DNA of 64,000 nucleotides from the NCBI GenBank assembly GCA_019454045.1, contig SKCR01033645.1:1-64000 (forward strand), written 5' to 3'. This stretch comes from Zanthoxylum bungeanum (taxonomy: Eukaryota > Streptophyta > Magnoliopsida > Sapindales > Rutaceae). Position numbers and translations under genes: made by a program. Below the pieces are notes generated by a model. The model was not told the origin of the DNA. It searched no databases and worked only from the letters and a program-made list of their open reading frames with translations. This document shows positions 35,165 to 49,076 of this stretch, one piece after another (within the stretch, counting starts at the first letter, position 1; every line of letters starts with the position of its first letter).

Positions 35165-35465
35165 AGAGGACTGGGAGGACGACGATATGTAACGCCCTCA
35201 GATCCTAGTTCAGGACTAGGGATGGCAGATGTCCCTAGATCCTAGATTCAGAGCTTGGAGGTTCGCATAGATCCGCACCCCCAGTTCTAGTTCAGTTGCT
35301 TGGGGGACGACCATACGTAATGCCCTAAGACCACCAGTTTCAGGGACATGTAATGGCATGCTTTGGGGGACGATGATACGTAATGCCTCAATGTCATGGA
35401 TTTGCACTTCTGGCTCTAGTTAGACGTATGGGGGGACGACGATACTTAACTTCCCCATACGTTAG
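35165..35465 (+). repeat. Stem-loop array in LARD 5' LTR (four units)
   Basis: Units of the form arm-GACGACGATACGTAACG-arm. The best has perfect 10 bp arms ACGTATGGGG / CCCCATACGT (35424-35433 / 35453-35462). Another has CTTGGGG / CCCTAAG (35299-35305 / 35323-35329). The spacer AGTTTCAGGGAC is shared with the solo LTR array at 8485-8725. Confidence 0.75.
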
Positions 35466-36186
35466 GTTTTCAGAGACAGAGATCCATTTTTAGAAACATT
35501 TTTCAGAACCAGATTTTCAAAAATAGATTTCAGAAATAGTTTCCAGAGAGAAGTTTTCTAGAAAGAAAAGTTTTCAAAAACAATAATTTTATAAGAGACT
35601 TTCAGAAAAGATAATTTTTATAAAAGAGATTTCAAACAAGATTTTTAGAAAAATAGTTCAGAGTTTTCAGACAAGAAAAGGGTTTTCATATAAGATTGTT
35701 TCCTGGGAGGATTTTGGTTTTAAAACCAAGCATTTTCATAATAGTATTTCAGTGTTCGTTTTAAATCGTTCACTCACTTAGATCGTTCAAACGGTCTAAC
35801 CCCCACTTCTATTTTCTCTGTTTTACAGGTATTCCCGGAGAACGAGCTCGAGGGGATGGATACTGATGGCAGTCACTAGTGGGATTAGTCCACCATGTTG
35901 AGTCAGAGATAAAGTTAAATCAATTTTAGTAAAGTCCAGTTTCAGAAAACTGTATAACAATGTTGTGTACAAGTACTTATATATAAGTAATTAAAATAAA
36001 TAATGTTGAGTTTTAGTTGTGTGCAGTATTTTATGTTCTATGTCATGGTTTGGGAAACGGTCCTGTATATGAGATTATGTTTAAGGAAAGAGTAACAGTG
36101 TTATTTATAGTTTGAAAAATAGAGGCTTCGAGAAATAGTATGGTCTATTCCCTGCTGGTAGCATCACCCGGATTGGGGATGTTACA

Positions 36187-39100
36187 AAGATGGTATCAGA
36201 GCATGGTCTAGGGAGTCAGTGATTGCAGTGGGTAGAGTGCTCAGGTATTGTTACGTAGTATGCCCGAGATACTAGTATATAAGGCACTACCTCCCCAGTA
36301 TCCGATCATCGAGTATGTCCTCAAGCTCCATAGACAGGTTAGTAAGAACTCTTAAGTTATCTGAATTCTCTTCCTAGTAAAAAGTAATCAAAATTCCTGT
36401 TCGAGATAAGGATTTTTTGGTAGTAATCCTGACCTATTAGCCGAAGTTCAAGACAAATTGGGAGAACAAATAGTAAAGTTCCAGGAATAGTTAGGTAAAG
36501 GAGTTGGAAAACAAAGATATAAGAACAGTAAAAAATGATACATAAATACTCAAGTAATCAATAGACAATAAGTGAGAAAGATACAGAAGTAGATGATAAA
36601 GAGAATACTATGATAAAGAGAATACTAGAACTTATAGTAGTAATAAGGAATACAACAAGTCTGAGTATGAGTAAGAATTACAAATAGAGCTATGTAATGT
36701 TCCCTCATTTTCACAAGATTATTCCATTTCTTAAGAAATTCATTTAAACTAAACCAATAGCTATGGAATACCTTGTATAGATGACAAACCCTCCGACTAG
36801 CAAAAGAATAGTAAGAAGCATAAGAGAGGTGAGAAATCAGAGTTAGGCATGGAATCCCGAGGAATTAAAGATGTTAAAAAGGGAGTATAGATCCCCAAAC
36901 CTAGACATGCAAGTAAGTAAAAGAAAGACGTAAACAGAGATGATTAAATTACCATACCTTAAGAACCTGATATAGATACGACACTAAATTACACAGATTC
37001 TCACCCCTCAGTAATAACGTTTACGAAAGTTGTTCTGATAAAACCTATCTCATATCTACTTTATATTAGTGATGGATTCTACAAGGACAAAAATTATTAG
37101 AACAATGACGCCGACGCTCATTAAGATATAGACTTTTGCCCCACCTTATACCAGCACTAGGTAAAGATTACTGTAAGAAAGTTCGATGAGAATTCATCCT
37201 AAGTAAGAAATAGAAAGCACTGAATAAAAGATCATATAGATAAGGACTAGGGAGGTTACAAAAGATAGAAAAGAAATAACCTAACCTAATCCAAAGTGGA
37301 TAAGTTAGGAATACCTACAGAAATCCATAGATGGGCCCAATCTAGTAGAAATTCTTGAAAGTTTAAAAATGATAGAATTATGAGATGGGAGACAATCAGA
37401 AGTTAGCAAAGAATACTAGCGTGAATAGTAAGATTATACGGCGTAGCTGTAGCCTATAGCAAGAGCAGAGAGTAGATCTGGGAAGTAGTCAATGAGAATA
37501 AGCCATCATTTGCCTTGGAAGCACAATATGGAATTGAAGAATAAGTTATGGATATAAATAATAAAGAAAGTTACGAAAAACAATAAGGAAGTTCAGTATA
37601 ATATGGCTTGAGACAGAAATGTAAATGGAAACCTTAATATAATTGATCAAAATTACAGAAACTTTAAGACTTGGATTAGTCGATGCAGATTCCGACAGTA
37701 TAGGCGATAACTCTTCTGTCCAGTAGTTTCGACCCCCATGAGGTGTATAGGGCACCCAATCAGACTATCGTTGGAGTTAGATAGTTGACATAAATATGTA
37801 TTTTTCCATATCTTCAAGGAAAGCAAGTATTCACCGCTCAACTTAGAGTTTAGCAAGGACTTGAATAAGTAAAGAAGAGTATCAGAAAAAATAGATAGAC
37901 CACGAGATAGTTAGACAGCCGAACCATTGAGTTCAACGGAGCATAGATAAGAAACATGAGAAAAGATAGTCTGAAGTCATGGTGAGTCAAGCCAATTATA
38001 GAAATCATCATTGTATTGGAGACCATTAAGAGAGTTAAGGCTCAAGAGCACAAGTGGATCATGGAGAGCGATTCCCAGAAATATAGTAGATAACTCTTAA
38101 GGAGTATTATTATACTGAGTCGGAAGAAATAGATGGAGAGCAGTACCTAAATCCAAATTTTAGTAGAAATGTCTTAAACAAATGAAGTTGATAGAGTTTT
38201 CAGGAGATCAAAGATAAGAGGAGTTCAAGGAATTGAGATAAGAAAGAAATCTATGTAGTAGGGTAAGCTTCTTAAGGAGGAATAATAAGAGGAAATATAA
38301 TAGGACTTTGAGAAAACGTAACGACTTAAGGTAGTTAAGCAACTGAGAAGACATGGTAGAGTATTTTATAGAGCATGACTCTAGAGAAGGTTCATAATAA
38401 GTAGTATCACCAATATTCGGAAGGAGGATCAAGAGTAAAGTGAAACAGAAAACTCGAGTAGTATCTAGTAGAAAGTACTACCTCCACCAGAAAGACATTA
38501 GGACCAATCCCAACCATCCCAACCCCTCGACAGAAAACAGCAGCGAAGATAGACCTCGGTAATTACCTCAAAGGTATTCCCAGAAATAAATGAATACTCA
38601 GTAAAAATAAGACCGAAATATAAAGGTCTTCACATTTAGTACAATAACGCGGTAAAGAGGAAGAAATTAGTGTTCGATAAAAAGTTTTGAAAAAAGATAG
38701 TCTATATGAGATGATTAAGAGAGAAAGTAATATTCAATCATTTACGGAATACAAATGAACCAATGATAGACATAACCAGAGAATTGTAGGAGTTGATACC
38801 CCTACGGATAGAAAGACATAAGCATGGACCATAGAAGTTCAGGTATAGAATAGAGCAGGAAAGAAGAAAAATGACAACTAGTAGAATACTTGAAGATAGA
38901 ATTGTCGAAGTAAGACGACACTAGAGAAGATATTAAATAAATAATGTCAAAAGTACACGGGTACTAAAACAAACTTTTCATAGTTAAGCCCAGTGGCGCT
39001 ACAAAATGGAAAATTTCTCAGCGTTTAGATAAGATTGAAAATTCCATTAAAGAATAAATAAAAAGTATATAAGCAATGATCAGGATCAAGTAGTTAGAGT

Positions 39101-40037
39101 TGACATTAATAGTAAGGAATAATATCTTGAGAGTTAGAATGTTAGGGAAAACTTCGAAGATGAGCCTGAAGTATGTAGAGAGCTTGACTATAAGGTACTA
39201 GTCCCTCGGATACGTAGAGATTAAAGCACGTAAAGGATGGAGCTATTAGTGATTGAAAACTAGTAGAAGAGAAAAAAAGACAGTTAAGCAATAAAGTTAA
39301 GAAGATTAATGCCAAGTTCAATTGACCATGTAGATTTTACTAGAAATAAGGGTTGTCCTTAATCCTGAGCTATGGTAAAACGTGAAGAAACTTAACGATA
39401 GGAAGTATTATCACCCCTAATAATGAGTGGGCACTAGATGATAAGGGATGGAAGAAAGAGAGAGAAGAATTGAAGCTATACTTGAAGTTAGAAGAAATAA
39501 AATTATTAGTCGAGGGGGGAGTAACAAGAGCCTTAAGTGACATTTAAAATTATTGTTGTTATAGAAAATAATATAAAAGCTAAAAGAAATGATTCAGTTT
39601 GAATGGTCGTGGATATGCCCCTATTAGTATAAACATAGTGAATTCAGGAAGTACTTTACAAGTTAAGTACCGGTACCAATTCGAAAGAAACCTAAGCTCA
39701 GAACATGAGGAATTGAGTATTTCTATTACACCCTGCAAGACATTATATAGCATGAAACAAGAGATATGTAGAGTTTTATGAATGATACCATAATGAAGAA
39801 ATCTAGAGATATGGCACAAACACATAGAGCGGAGCATTATTTACAAAAATCAGATGGAGTATATCGAGGTAAGAGATTCCAAAAAGTCTTAGTATAATTT
39901 TTTTGAGTAAAGTAGTAGAAGAAAGTAAAGGGAAATAAAAGCAGCAGAGGTTAGACACCTTCAAACCAAATTATGCCTAAACAATTCAGCATAAGAAAGG
40001 ATTCAATGACGAATCCTATTTAAGGGGGGGGAGAATT
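36187..40037 (+). other. LARD interior: purine-rich, no coding capacity recognised
   Basis: It holds the PBS at its left and the PPT at its right. The + strand is strongly A/G-rich throughout, with stops in all frames. No CCHC knuckle, protease DTG/DSG, YxDD or integrase motif could be found. Short frames on either strand (37546-37856, 38208-38432, 39580-39837) show no domain. It is either a true non-coding interior or a gag-pol eroded beyond recognition. Confidence 0.6.
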
Positions 40038-41654
40038 TGTAACGATCGGTGATCTCGACTAATGTTTCATTATTGGATGAATATTACATAATATAAGTTA
40101 TGTTGAACACTTATACACTCATGAAGTGACCTTGGGGACAATCGATATTCCTCGAAGATCCGATACGAAATTGTACGATGTTTCACTCCAAACATCCCAT
40201 GATATTTGGGCCATAACTTTCTCATACGAACTTCAATTTTTATGAATTGTATATCTCTGGAAAGCTGAAATCGAGATATATAACTTTTACATTGAATATG
40301 TTTCCAAATTTGATACAAAAATGGGTTGAAAATACAGATTAAAAATTCAAATGAATAGTATACGAGGGTCATTCTAGTAAATTCTCAAAGTTTCTCCGAA
40401 TTTATAAAACCTTCTAATTTCAAATGGCCCAAGTGTAAATGGGGGATGCTATTGATATATCCCTAAAATTCAAAAGAGAAATAAGAAAAATGTGGAAGGA
40501 GAAAGAGAAGGAGAATAAGAAAAGAAGAAGAAAGAGAGATGAAGGAAGAAGAAGTAAAGAAGAGGCATGGCATCCATGAGAAACTTGTAGGATGATGGAA
40601 TCCAACAAAAATGAGGTAAGGTCATTTAACATAAATCTTGGATTGAGAAATTTTGTTGATTTAATGGTATATGAATGTTAAGAGCATAAGTATATGAATG
40701 TTAAGAGCATACTAGGCATTGTATTTAGTAACATATGAGCATGGAAATTGATTATGTTGAGTAAAAATCAAATACTTTGAAACCCTAAAGTATTGGGGCT
40801 ATGAGATTAAAGAGTTAAGTGGACTGAGGAGTGTTGGTTTAGAAAGAATTCATATTGAAAATTAGAGAGTGGGTGAGTATAAATTGTGCTATGGAAGAAT
40901 GTTGAGCAAACTAGGCATGAAAGTGGCAGTAAAGACCTGAAAAATGGCCTAGCGTCGTGACGCAGAATGCTCCGCATACTGAAAATTATGTCTGATAAGT
41001 TTCTAAAATTGTGTGCATCGCGACGCATAAGGCCTAATGTCGCGAAGCGAAAACATAGTTGCTCACTGGTTCATCTGTGTATGTGCGTGTTGCGATGCCC
41101 AAAAAGTCCGAGTCACGATGCGTGACCAAAAAATTCCCCAATTTAGTTTTAAATCATTCCAGCTTCACCCTAGCGTGTTAGAGGCCACCCTAAGGGTCTC
41201 GTATCAGTTCATGTATACATGTTACATCATGGTATAAATACGACATGCCTTGAAATAATAATAAGTGCTTGAGTGGATAAATTTAGATTAATTCAGAATA
41301 TGTTCCCCTGCCTACTTTCTAATCAAAGTTATCAATTATAGATCATCGCAGGAACCATAAATTTCTTCGCGAAGTGAAGTAAGGCTAGCGAGACTTCAAA
41401 TCAGTGAGTGTACACTTTCCTTTTAAGTTGATTTTCATTATGTTATTTTTCATATCAGACTTATTTTTACGCACATAGGGCGTTAGCCGATTTTATCACA
41501 ACTATTTCATGAAAGAGTATGTTTTAAGAAATATTTTAGAAAAATTAATTTTAAAAGCTTGAGATTTATGATTTTCGAGGCATGGGGAAAAATCCACCTT
41601 AGTATGTAACTTGTCACAGATATGGAATTGACGGAGAGGACATATGCACATGTA

Positions 41655-41950
41655 AAGGACTGGGGGAACGGCGATACGTAACGCCCCCAGATCTTAGTTC
41701 GGGACTAGGAATGACAGATGCCTCTAGATCCTAGATTGAGAGCTTGGAAGGTAGCATAGATCCACACCCCAGTTTTAGTTCAGTGGCTTGGGGGACGGTG
41801 ATACGTAATGCCCCAAGACCAATAGTTTCAGGGACAAGTAGTGGCATGCTTTAGGGGACGGCAATACGTAACGCCCCAATGTCATGAATTTGCACTCCTG
41901 ACTCTAGTTAGGCGTATGGGGGATGAAGATACGTAACGCCCTATACATCA
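41655..41950 (+). repeat. Stem-loop array in LARD 3' LTR (four units)
   Basis: Perfect arms CTGGGGG / CCCCCAG (41660-41666 / 41684-41690) and CTTGGGG / CCCCAAG (41787-41793 / 41811-41817), with the loop around GATACGTAA kept. Two further units near 41851-41880 and 41912-41946 have less perfect arms. Confidence 0.75.
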
Positions 41951-44900
41951 GGTTTTCAGAGACAGAGATCAGTTTTTAGAAATAATTTTCAGAAACATAT
42001 ATTCCAGAAATATTTTTTAGAATAGATTTTTAATATACAGGTTTTCAGAACCATATTTCAAAAGCGTATTTTGGAAATACTTTCCAAAGAGAAGTTTTCT
42101 AGAAATGAAAGTTTTCATAAACATGAGTTTTATAAAAGACTTTCAGAAAATATAAGTTTTTCAAAAGAGATATCAAACAAGATTTTCAGAAAAAGAGTTC
42201 AGAGTTTTCAGATAAGAAAAGGGTTTTCATATAAGATTGTTTCCTGGGAGGAATTTGGTTTTAGAAAGCATTTTCATAATAGTATTTCAGTTTTCGTTTT
42301 AAATCGTTCACTCACTTAGATCGTTCATACGGTCTAACCCCCTACTCTCAGTTTCTCTATTTTGTAGGTATTTTCGGAGAACGAGCTCGAGGGGATGGAT
42401 ACTGATGGCAGTCACTAGTGGGTTTAGTCCACCAAGTTGAGTCAGAGATAAATTTCAGTCAAGTTTAGCAAAGTCCAGTTTCAGAAAATTGTATTATAAG
42501 TTTTGTACAAGTACCAATGTATAAGTTGTTAAAATAAGTAATGTTGAGTTTTAGTCGTGTGTAGTATTTTATGTTCTATGTCATGGTATGTGGAATGGTC
42601 TGGTATATGAGATTGTGTTTAAGGAAAGAGTAACAGTGTTGTTTATAGTTCGAAAAATAGTGGCTCTGAGGAATAGTGCGGTCTATTACTTGTCGGTAGC
42701 ATCATCCGAATTGGGGATGTTATATATTTGACGGTCAGAGGATCTTTCGATCCAAAGTATACGTGAAAAGGTACAACTTGAGGGCACCCCTTTAATCTGA
42801 AATTCTGTTTACTCACGCCCGACTGGACATTCACACACACCCGGCCAGATATACATATATCCGGCCTACTCACTGCTTTCAATAGTTTATTTCCAATAGT
42901 TTTTATTAATTTCTGTTACGTATGTTTAGTAGTTTTACTCAGTTATCTTAATATGGATGTGTTTTGTTTACTGTTGCATGTATTTAGTTTAATATTTAAA
43001 TAAAATAATATGCATGTTGTGTTATGTTTAATATGTGAAATATGAACTATATTCGACTAGAAATAATTTACTTCCGACCGTGTGATACAGTGGTATATAG
43101 GATGTAAATCCGTACGTAAAATTCATAGCTGATTCTGAATGGACTGTAATATGGTTCGCACTTGGGATACAATGCCACATACCACTGAAGATGGACATTT
43201 TCATTATAAATGTATCTAAATTGGTTGTTTACAATATATGTGTTTGTATACACATTCTTCTACGTTCCTAAGTTATGCACTGTATCAGGTCGACTTCTAG
43301 GAAGTCCAGCCGGATTTGGAATGTTAATGTCCAGCCCATTATGGCCATGTCCAGCCGTCTTCTCCGAGGCCAGGACGATGAGATGCATACCCAGATCAAT
43401 TTCATAATTATTTTATCACTATTGTAATAACTTATGGACATCCATTTTATTTAATACCTTTATTTATCATGTTTGAGCACTTGCATAACTTTAAATTACT
43501 TTTGTACGATATTGCATTATGAGATATGGGGAAACCTATTTTAAGCGTAAATTTTATACTTGACATAAGTAAGAGACTGTTCTGAACCCAAACGGGTTTA
43601 AGGTCGGCCCTTGCGATGGGTATATTATGGCTTTAAATCATTCTCAGAGTCTCAAATTGGGTGGCTGTTAGGGCGGATGTGGGACCCCTAGGGTTGGATC
43701 AGTGTCCCGTGCAGCGGAAGTGGGTCTAACCAATGGATATCAAGGATATGTGTAGTTGTAAATTATTTTATAGAATATTATATTCCATTACGAGTCAGTA
43801 GGAAAAAACGGGGACTAATCAGAGTCTGGAAACTCCGGAACAGATAAAACATAGCTTCAACGCTCATGGCTCGGGCTTGGGAGTCGCAACGCCCAATCTG
43901 TAAATGCTCAGAGTCGCGACGTGCAAGGGTGAGCTTCGCGACACCCGAAGCTCTGAGATCTTAGTGTCACGATGCTACCATGTGTAAATTGTTGGCAAAG
44001 AGCATTTTTGCCTTTAATTCAATTCTATACCCTTCTAATTTTCTCCAAACACTTCAATACACCGAAAATTTCAATTTTAACATCAACGCATGTTATGTAA
44101 CAAACATACATGTATTCTAAATACATATATGTATTTCTTTGAATCAAAACATAAACTAAAATAGAATCCCACAATAAAATGACTAAATAATTCTAGGTCA
44201 CTTAAATGTAGTCAAGTGATTCTAAAATGGTAGCCATAACTCCAAGCTATCATCTAGAATTACAGAAACTCTAATTCTATGTTCCATGTCAAACATAAAC
44301 ATTTTGACCCAATTACAAGCATATTGTATTTATACTTCCAAAGCATCCGTATACAATTAATTAGCATAATTTCAACATCAGGCTATGTTATGATGTATCC
44401 AATACATAATTCATCATTATATGTCTTACTAATGACAACTCACTAATGAAAACATAGCTTTGGAGAATATCAAACTTACCTAACAAGCTTGATTCCAAGA
44501 TCAAATCTTATTCTCCTTGTTGAAAAGTTGTGAAGAACTTCCAAAGCTAGCAAGCTTGGTTCCAAAATCCAATCTTCTTCTCCTTATTTTTGTAGAGAAT
44601 TCCCAAATCTAGCAAGTTTGGTTCCAAGATCCAATCTTCTTCTCTTTGTTGAAATATTGTAGATAACTTATAAATCTTCTCTAAACACTTATTTTACTTA
44701 GGCTAATATCTCTAATTCTTGTTTGTTTTAACTTTCACAAACTTAATTAAATCATTTCTCAAACTCACATTTTATAGTAAAAATTATGCAATTTTTAATT
44801 AATAAAGATTTTAATCAACTTTTATGTGGGCTTAATCCAATTTGTCCAAATATGTATAGTTAGGTGTAACTAATCACCTTTGTCTACCACTTTGATTTAA

Positions 44901-45145
44901 TCCAATTAAATCTAGATAAAATTTAACAAATTGATTAGTTTGTTCTCCACCACTTTGATTTAATCCAATTAGATCAAGACAAATACACCTATTATTACAT
45001 ATTTATAATTACCAAAATATCCTCCAATGGTAGATATATTTATGAAATTACAATAAGACCCTTATGTGATTTTGGATTAAATCGAGGTCATCACATATGT
45101 TTAATAATCCCTCCATCGTAGCCTATCCAAGTTTGGCGATATTTC

Positions 45146-48100
45146 ATTTCCATGTGTTTAAACTTGGAATGAGCTCTCTGCTCCTCAGCTTGCGCAATGG
45201 CTCCGCTATTATCACAGTATAATGGGATCAAATCCACAATACTATGCATAATGCCAAGTTTTGTGATAAAATTTCTAATACATACAGCTTCTTTAGCAGC
45301 TTCTGAAGTCGTTATAAATTTCGTCTTAGTGGTGGAATTAGCTGTTGAGCCTTGCTTTGAACATCGCCAACTAACTGCACCGCCATTAAGGGTTAATATG
45401 TATCCGGATGTAGGCTTTCTATCATCTAAATCTCCCTATAAGTTAAAGTCTGTATAACCCTTAACTTGTAGCTCATCTTCTCCATATATGAGAAACTTAT
45501 CCTTAGCACCCTTAAGATATTTCAAGATATGTTTCACGGCTGTCCAATGATCATTACTCGGATCAGATTGATATCAGCTAGTCATACTGACGTCGAAACT
45601 GATGTTAGGTCTTGTGCATAGCATAGCATACATAATGCTTCCAATACAAGAAGCATATTACAAGTTAGACATTTTAACTCTTTCTTCCTTAGTCCGAGAT
45701 GCCATTTTTTTCAAAATATGTATGTTGTATCGAAAAAGTATATTTACAGCCTTGCAGTTGGTAAAACCATACCTTTATAATATTTTTCTATGTACGTGGA
45801 TTATGAGAACCCTATAAGCTTCCTAAATCTATCCCAGTATAGCCTTATATCTAGTATATAGGAAGCTTCACTCATGTCTTTCATGGAGAAGTTCTTGCAA
45901 ATGTAGGCTTTCACACTTTGTATCAATCTTATATCATTCTGAATGATAAGGATGTCGTCTACATAAAAAACAAAGAATATTATCATGCTCCCACTAACTT
46001 TCTTATAAATACACAGTTATTCCTCATTCATTATGAATCCAGATAATCTAATTATCATCAAAATAACGATTCCAGCTTCAGGGTGCCTGTTTAAGTCCAT
46101 AAATAGAATTTTAGAGCTTACAAACCTAAGTATGAAGTCTAGCTAGATACGAAACCCTATGGTTGTTCCATATAGATATACTCCTCGAAGAATACATGTA
46201 AGAAAGCGATTTTCAAATCCATCTGTCATAGTCATGATATGTAGCAATGGCTAAAAGAATCATAATGGATTTTAACATGGCTATTGGTGAAAGTTTTTCC
46301 TCATAGTCAATCTCAGAACGTTGAGTATACCATTTTGCTACCAGTCAGACCTTAAAGGTTTCCACCTTTCCATTGGGCCCTCCTTCCTTTTATAAAACCC
46401 ATTTACAACCAATAAGTTTAACTCCTTTAGGAAGTTCAACTAAGTCCCAGACTTGATTGTTATACATAGAATCCATTTTGGATTTCATGGCTTCCTGCTA
46501 TTTTCTCGAATCAATATCCAATGTCACATATTTATACGAAGTCAGATTCGTTTCCTCCTTCAATAGAATTAATATCAAGGCTCGCATCAGACGTTAAAAA
46601 TAATCTCTCTAGAGGCCTTAATATTTTATTCGACTTATGTTGAACCTGTGTTGTAGATCTTTCACCTAATTGGATCTTTGGTTCCATCTCAGATTCCTTA
46701 TATTGGAATCAAACTCATCGCGTTCAATCTTTCTACAATTTCCACTTTCTCTCAAAAATTTGTTTTCAAGAAAAGTTGTAAAACTATCAACAAATACATT
46801 TCATTGCTCGGAATCATAGAATTGATATCCTAAAGAACTTTCAGGATATCCAACAAACCTATATTTATACCCTTCTGGGTGCTAGTGTATCTCGCTGAGC
46901 AACTCTAACGTATCCAGGACAACCAAAAATCTTTAAATATCGAAGACTTGGATTTCTATCCTACCATATCTGATATGGAGTGGTAGAAACAACTTTTGAT
47001 GGAACTATGTTGTGTATATGAACAACATTAAGTAAAACGTAACCCCAAAGGTAATATAGAAGATCTGTATAGCTCATCATAGATCGTACCATATCCAATA
47101 AAGTATAATTTCTCCACTTAGACACATCATTGGGCTGATGAGTTCCTGGTGGGATATATTGGGCTAGAATCACATTCTCCCTTAAATAACATGCATTTTT
47201 CGCTCATGATTTCACCACTTCGATCTGATCGAAGACACTTAATGAATTTCTCAATTTTTTTTTACCTCTTTTCGAAATATTTTGAATTTTTTAAATGTTT
47301 TCGATTTGTGTCTCATCAAATAGAAATGTTTATATCTTGACTTATCATCCGTGAAATTCACGAAGTATGTTGAACCATCATGAGTGGCAAGATTTAATGG
47401 ATCACACACATCATTATGTATTAGCTCCAATAAATCTTTAGCACGGTGTCCAACACCAAGAAATGAGGCTTTGTCATTTTCCCTTGGATACATGACTCAC
47501 AAATTGGATAAAGATCTAAGGTAAGATCTTCAATCAAACCATCCTTAACCAATTTTGATATACTTTTAACACCTAAGTGGCCCAATCTCATATGCCATAA
47601 TTCAGTATTGTTTAATTCAGATCTTTTACTTGTATTTTCCTCTACATTAAAGATATATCGATATATTTCCAAAACATATTGATCGTTGGATAAGGAAAAT
47701 TCACATATCAAATAGTTGTTTTTATCATATAAACATAAAACACCATCTTTAATATTTATTTCATATCTCTCTTTATCCAACATCGGTAATGATACTATAT
47801 GTCGGTACATAATAAAAGTCATGTAAAAAATAATTTACATACATCACGGAGATCTAGAACAATTGTTCCTATTACCTTGACATCTAATGTCTCGTCATTC
47901 CCAACTATAAGCTGGATTTCCCCTTTGTTCAGCCTTATTTTAACCCTCATGACCTGCATGGAATTGTAAATATGAGTGGGACTGCCGGTGTCTAACACCC
48001 ATCCATTATTTGCATTTAAAGCTAATGAGATGTCAATAATAGGAAAAATAAAAAGCTTATCTGAGGGTTCTACCTTTCCTTTTAGCTCTGGATAATCTTT

Positions 48101-48223
48101 TTTCCAGTGTCCAGACTTCTTGCAATGTAAACATGCATCGCGAGTTACATGTGGTCTTGTAATTTTGTGCTTTTTGGAGTTTTTCTTTGATATCTTCTTC
48201 TTTCCCATTTTGATTTTCTTCAC
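45146..48223 (-). pseudogene. Copia A pol polyprotein (protease, integrase, RT, RNase H), decayed
   Basis: Reading from 48223 downward: a zinc knuckle CLHCKKSGHWKKDYP (last Cys changed to Tyr) and protease GWVLDTGSPTHIYNS (about 47960-48005); GAG-pre-integrase LWHMRLGHLGVKSISKLV...CESCIQGKMTK (about 47480-47610); an integrase segment DVCDPLN...YFVNFTDDKSRYKHFY (about 47330-47430) and NDVSKWRNYTLLDMVRSMMSY (about 47070-47135). Next comes reverse transcriptase with QEAMKSKMDSMYNNQVWDLV (about 46435-46495) and YVDDILIIQND (about 45940-45972). Last is RNase H with KPTSGYILTLNGGAVSWR and SGAIAQAEEQRAHSKFKHMEM (about 45150-45215). Stops and frameshifts separate the pieces, so no single frame is intact. 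Order PR-INT-RT-RH confirms Copia. Confidence 0.88.
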
Positions 48224-48229
48224 TTTCTA

Positions 48230-48890
48230 TAAGTTTTTGAAGAAATTGCTCCACCATGGAGGTACAAAGTGGGATTGTCTTTCTTAAAATCTTGTTATGT
48301 CGTGCGTAACATATTATGAAGTTCTTCATAACTAACTTGTATCGAATACATATGAAAATTTAACATAAAACCAGCGTAAGTACCAGAAAAAGAAGATAAA
48401 ATCAAATTTTAGAATAGTCGTTCATCGATCATTAAGCCATGTTGTTCCAAATTTTGGATCTGGTATATCATATTCCAATCATGAATGCTAATCACTCATC
48501 CATCCTTAAGCATAGCATGAAACAATTCCTTAGATCTCTGATATATTTCAATTTCTTGATTTGCTTCGAACAACTCCTTGAGTGTTCTCATAATGCTCCA
48601 AGCATCAGGTAAATCTATGTAATGTTTGATCAAATCTAAAACAATCAATCCTAAAATATAGGATTTCACCATTAGGTTATCATCCTTCTATTTTTTAAAA
48701 GTCTCACGCTCTTCGGGAGTGGAATTAGGATCGATTTTAACAAGCAATGGATTGAGCATCACATATCTCAAATTTTTTCACTCTAAGACAATGCAGATGT
48801 TCATTCCCCATTCAAAATATTTCTCGGCCCCTTTCAGTTTATTAGAATCCAAAAGTCGCGCTAATGGATTTACGGCAACCATCTACAAGA
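48230..48890 (-). pseudogene. Copia A gag (UBN2-like), decayed
   Basis: Starts at MVAVNPLARLL (about 48850-48885). It contains STPEERETFKK (about 48690-48724), LPDAWSIMRTLKELFEANQE (about 48560-48620) and a C-terminal YEELHNMLRT near 48300, with in-frame stops. It is followed in the same orientation by the zinc knuckle at the start of pol. The pattern is that of the gag-polypeptide of LTR Copia-type (UBN2) family. Confidence 0.75.
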
Positions 48891-49076
48891 CAACAATTAA
48901 ACACTAGCAGAATATTTTTCATTTCAATATAAAAACACTAATAAGATTATGGATTTTAAATCTATTAGTGTCATCCCACTACTTTACGTAATTTCGTAAT
49001 CTCACTTAAAGGAAAAATAGAAACTTGACAATCAAAATTTCATAGCGGGAAGTGGATCCCATGATATTTACTCTGG

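Larger units (their letters stand above)
33572..42724 (+). mobile_element. LARD-like LTR retrotransposon, 9.2 kb, LTRs 2.6-2.7 kb
   Basis: The 5' LTR is 33572-36186 (2615 bp, TGTAACGATCG...GGGGATGTTACA). The PBS TGGTATCAGAGC is at 36191-36202. The polypurine tract AAGGGGGGGGAGAA is at about 40022-40035. The 3' LTR is 40038-42724 (2687 bp, ending GATGTTATA, a one-base decay of GATGTTACA). The LTRs differ by many substitutions and indels, so it is much older than the elements at 1909 and 25454. Large LTRs with a small non-coding interior fit a LARD. No convincing target duplication is seen (AACCT versus TATTT). A solo LTR of the same family is at 7912-10458. Confidence 0.85.

Noticed and set aside
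43661..43665. Target duplication for Copia A (GTGGC / GTGAT)
   Set aside because: Three of five bases match, which is weak. Kept as ambiguous.
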